Source of the DNA: Bacteroidota bacterium
GTDB taxonomy: Bacteria > Bacteroidota > Ignavibacteria > Ignavibacteriales > Ignavibacteriaceae
Direction: 5' to 3'
NCBI GenBank assembly: GCA_021790055.1
Contig: JAJYIL010000108.1
Span: 1 to 8,573, forward strand
DNA: 8,573 nt
In this document: positions 6,338-8,573 of the stretch, in pieces
Numbering within the stretch: position 1 is the stretch's first letter
How the letters are laid out: each line of letters opens with the position of its first letter
Position numbers and translations under genes: made by a program
Notes under the pieces: model-generated
The model's database searches: none
Told to the model about the DNA's origin: nothing
The model's input: the letters and a program-made list of their open reading frames with translations, nothing else

Positions 6338-7275
6338 TGGATACTCATCATACGCCGGTAATGTTAAAACAAACTTTGGATTATTTAGTGACGGATAAGT
6401 CTGGAATTTATTTCGATGCGACGCTCGGATTCGGCGGACACTCCGAAGGAATTTTGAATTCTCTTAATAATAATGCAAGGTTAATATCGACAGATGTTGA
6501 TGCGGATGCGTTTAAATTTTCCCGCGAGAAATTTAAGAGCGACAGGAGAATGAAGCTCTACAATTATAATTTTTCTCAGATAGATATTATTGCCAAGATT
6601 GAGTCGATAAAAAGTTTTACGGGAGTATTCGCAGACCTTGGCGTATCATCGTTCCAGCTCGATAACCCGGCGTCGGGATTCACTTACCGCGAGGATGCCA
6701 AGCTGGATTTGCGGATGGATAAATCTAAACAAATTAACGCTGCCGATTTATTAAATACTTTTCCGGAAGAAGAAATTGCGCGAATCATTTACGAATTCGG
6801 TGAGGAAAAGAACTCCCGTAAGATTGCAAAGAAAATATGTGAAAAAAGAACATCTATGAAGATTACTACGACTTCAAGCCTTGTAAGTATAGTTGAAGAA
6901 TTGACTCCGCCGAATTTCAGAATAAAAACTTTATCGAGAGTCTTTCAGGCTTTAAGAATTTATATAAACGACGAGCTTGAAGTATTAAAGTCCTTTTTGA
7001 AGAAATCGGTAGACCTTCTTCAGCTTGGCGGAAGAATAGTTGTTCTATCATATCATTCACTTGAAGATAGGATTGTCAAGGAAACGTTTAAGTACGAAAC
7101 CCTGGATTGTGTCTGTCCTAAGGATTATCCTGTTTGCAGATGCGATAAGGAAAGGCGTTTAATGATTTTGACCAGGAAGCCGATAACGCCTTTATCTTCG
7201 GAAGTAAAAATAAATTTTAGAGCACGAAGCGCTAAACTGAGAGCCGCCGAGAGGGTGTATGAAAAAAAGCGCTAA
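6337..7275 (+). CDS. rsmH: 16S rRNA (cytosine(1402)-N4)-methyltransferase RsmH
   Basis: This encodes 312 residues, the usual RsmH (MraW) length. The enzyme uses S-adenosylmethionine to methylate N4 of C1402 in the ribosomal decoding centre. Visible motifs in order are HTPVML (5-10), the SAM-binding DATLGFGGHSEGIL (27-40), DVDADA (53-58), FADLGVSSFQLDNPASGF (98-115) with LDLRMD (123-128), RVFQALRIYINDEL (201-214), and GGRIVVLSYHSLEDRIVK (231-248), ending RARSAKLRAAER (295-306). A cysteine cluster C-x-C-x5-C-x-C lies at 258-268. The same frame is open back to 6253, but those upstream codons lie inside mraZ and do not look like RsmH; ATG 6337 puts the conserved start in place and overlaps the mraZ stop by one base, indicating translational coupling. 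Confidence 0.97.
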   Translation: MDTHHTPVMLKQTLDYLVTDKSGIYFDATLGFGGHSEGILNSLNNNARLISTDVDADAFKFSREKFKSDRRMKLYNYNFSQIDIIAKIESIKSFTGVFADLGVSSFQLDNPASGFTYREDAKLDLRMDKSKQINAADLLNTFPEEEIARIIYEFGEEKNSRKIAKKICEKRTSMKITTTSSLVSIVEELTPPNFRIKTLSRVFQALRIYINDELEVLKSFLKKSVDLLQLGGRIVVLSYHSLEDRIVKETFKYETLDCVCPKDYPVCRCDKERRLMILTRKPITPLSSEVKINFRARSAKLRAAERVYEKKR

Positions 7276-7588
7276 GCCGGCTATACTTTTTGTGCTGTTT
7301 GTCTTTGTCTCTTACACATTTTTAATATTGCTTTATGTCGGTGTAAAGCTTGAACATGAAAAGCTTACTAAAGAAAAAGTTCTTGCCCAGCAAAGGCTTA
7401 GCGACGTTAAGAACTGGAAAATAAATTTACTCGCGCAAGACCAAGCGCTTTCATCCGAAGAAAGAATTGTAAGTATCGCTCAGAACGAGCTCGGAATGAT
7501 AAGAGATTCCGCGCAGGTAATAATTCTGAATGTTAGTAAAGAAAAGATAGATAAAATATCAAAGGCAATAGATAAAAAGTATGAATAA
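7259..7588 (+). CDS. ftsL: FtsL-like cell division protein
   Basis: This encodes 109 residues. A short basic start is followed by one membrane helix (about 9-28), then a predicted coiled coil (about 30-60) and the segment LSSEERIVSIAQNELGM (64-80), which matches the conserved end of the FtsL/septum initiator family (A-x-x-x-L-G-M). The layout is that of a bitopic division protein that bridges FtsQ/FtsB and the FtsWI synthase. Sequence conservation in FtsL is low, so the call rests on topology, the LGM segment and the position between rsmH and ftsI, where ftsL is normally found. The ATG lies 17 bases inside rsmH with GAGAGGG (7249-7255) just before it, and the gene overlaps the next by eight bases. 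Confidence 0.85.
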   Translation: MKKSAKPAILFVLFVFVSYTFLILLYVGVKLEHEKLTKEKVLAQQRLSDVKNWKINLLAQDQALSSEERIVSIAQNELGMIRDSAQVIILNVSKEKIDKISKAIDKKYE

Positions 7589-8573
7589 CTCAAGAGCTAT
7601 TTTAGTGATAGTTTTTGTAATTGCTTTTTTCGGCGTGCTGCTGTATCGTCTCTTTACGGTTCAGATTTTGGACAGTAACAATTTAAAATATTACGCGAAG
7701 CGCCAGCAGACGACGGTTGAAAAGATTAGAGCCGAGCGCGGCTTGATCTATGATAGGAATAATGTTCTGTTAGTTTATAACAGGAATGATGTTTCGTATT
7801 ATGTTGACCTGAGAATGCTTTCCAAAAAAAACAAGAAAAAAATAACAGATAAATTTTCTCAAGTTTTCGGAAAGCCTAAAAGTTATTTTAGAGAACAGAT
7901 GAGCGATTCCGGAAAAACAATTTGCATCGAAAGGAAAGCGTCGACACAGCAGGCATTACAGTTGAAAGATTTTAAAATCACCGGATTATTTTCAAAAGAA
8001 GACCCGACAAGAGTTTATTATTATCAAGACTTAGCTTCTCACTTGCTTGGATATGTTGGAACTGATTACCACGGTATGGACGGAATTGCGAAATCCTGCG
8101 ACAAAATTTTATCCGGTGAAGACGGTAGCATGGTCGTAATCCGAGATGCAATCGGCGACATGGTCTCTGTTGAAGAACAGGAAACAAAGCCTGCAGTCCC
8201 GGGCGATAACATTTATCTAACGATTGATAAATCTTATCAGAATATTCTTGAGCTGCAGTTGACCGATGGTCTTAAAAAATATGAAGGGACTTCCGCGGTT
8301 GGGATAATTATGAACCCGAACAACGGAGAAATTTTAGCTTTAGCGGACGCTCCCGGCTTTGACCCAAATGAATACTGGAAGTACACAGACACAACGCGGA
8401 GAGACCGTGCAGTTACCGATACATACGAACCAGGTTCAACCTTCAAATCATTCAGCTTTGCGGCGCTGCTTAATCAGAATCTTCTCAATCTTGATGAAAA
8501 AGTTTTTGTTGATAACGGGAGATATAAACTTAAAAATGTTTATATAACAGATGCCCATAAAGCCGGTTGGATG
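7581..8573 (+). CDS. ftsI: peptidoglycan D,D-transpeptidase FtsI (PBP3-like), partial
   Basis: ATG 7581 overlaps the end of ftsL by eight bases (ATGAATAA) and the frame stays open for 331 codons to the window edge. The product is the class B penicillin-binding protein that crosslinks septal peptidoglycan. One N-terminal membrane anchor (about 6-25) is followed by the PBP dimerization domain: AERGLIYDRNNVLL (51-64), HLLGYVGTDYHGMDGI (154-169) and GDNIYLTID (208-216). The transpeptidase domain begins at about 236 with SAVGIIMNPNNGEILALADAPGFDPN. The active-site motif YEPGSTFKSF (282-291) gives the catalytic serine S286 and K289 of SxxK. The SxN and KTG motifs would lie beyond the window. The common DRNG is DRNN here. 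A relative such as SpoVD cannot be excluded until the C-terminus is read, since PASTA domains there would change the name. Confidence 0.93.
   Translation, partial: MNNSRAILVIVFVIAFFGVLLYRLFTVQILDSNNLKYYAKRQQTTVEKIRAERGLIYDRNNVLLVYNRNDVSYYVDLRMLSKKNKKKITDKFSQVFGKPKSYFREQMSDSGKTICIERKASTQQALQLKDFKITGLFSKEDPTRVYYYQDLASHLLGYVGTDYHGMDGIAKSCDKILSGEDGSMVVIRDAIGDMVSVEEQETKPAVPGDNIYLTIDKSYQNILELQLTDGLKKYEGTSAVGIIMNPNNGEILALADAPGFDPNEYWKYTDTTRRDRAVTDTYEPGSTFKSFSFAALLNQNLLNLDEKVFVDNGRYKLKNVYITDAHKAGWM

Noticed and set aside
7978..8547. Short frames on both strands within ftsI (7978-8187 -, 8237-8446 -, 8359-8547 +)
   Set aside because: All lie inside the ftsI coding region, which is supported by a continuous frame with conserved PBP motifs.
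1..8573. CRISPR array, tRNA or rRNA genes, insertion sequences, phage or defence genes
   Set aside because: I looked on both strands and saw no regular repeat-spacer pattern, no cloverleaf-like sequence, no transposase or terminal repeats, and no defence-type protein.

Overview
The window looks like ordinary chromosome from a bacterium of the Bacteroidota/FCB group, possibly an Ignavibacteria-like lineage; the lineage call is inference. The support is an AT-rich genome, weak Shine-Dalgarno sequences, and two upstream regions that match the Bacteroidota promoter pattern (a TTG or TTTG box, 19-21 bases, then TAnnTTTG). They lie before the phosphate operon and before mraZ. Genus cannot be read from this sequence.

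Layout. (1) Positions 1-1733, + strand: the 3' end of one ABC-2 exporter permease, a small secreted DUF2141 protein, and a complete second ABC-2 permease paralogous to the first, followed by a possible terminator. (2) 1953-2461, + strand: a decayed FAD-dependent monooxygenase gene with a good ribosome binding site, an early stop codon, and two inferred internal deletions, the second with a frame change. (3) 2547-4162, + strand: a two-gene phosphate uptake unit, a PhoU-like DUF47 protein followed two bases later by a short PiT transporter that uses a TTG start. (4) 4142-5359, - strand: a 12-TM-type MFS transporter converging on pit with a 21-base overlap of the two coding 3' ends. (5) 5360-5869: about 0.5 kb without a gene, AT-rich, holding a candidate promoter for each flanking gene. 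(6) 5870-8573, + strand: the start of the division and cell wall (dcw) cluster, mraZ, rsmH, an ftsL-like gene and the first 331 codons of ftsI, each overlapping the next.

How it works together. The permease pair should form the membrane part of an efflux exporter whose ATPase probably lies upstream of the window. DUF47 and PiT form a common low-affinity phosphate uptake pair. In the dcw part, MraZ is the regulator, RsmH modifies 16S rRNA, and FtsL and FtsI act at the septum. Just before mraZ there are direct repeats (TGGGG-N5-TGGGG-N5-TGGTG) that match the known MraZ operator design, so autoregulation of the cluster is likely.

I did not find a convincing undescribed system. The most useful points are the MraZ-type operator overlapping the promoter and start codon, the shared promoter sequence, the monooxygenase pseudogene, and the ftsI coding region that runs off the window.
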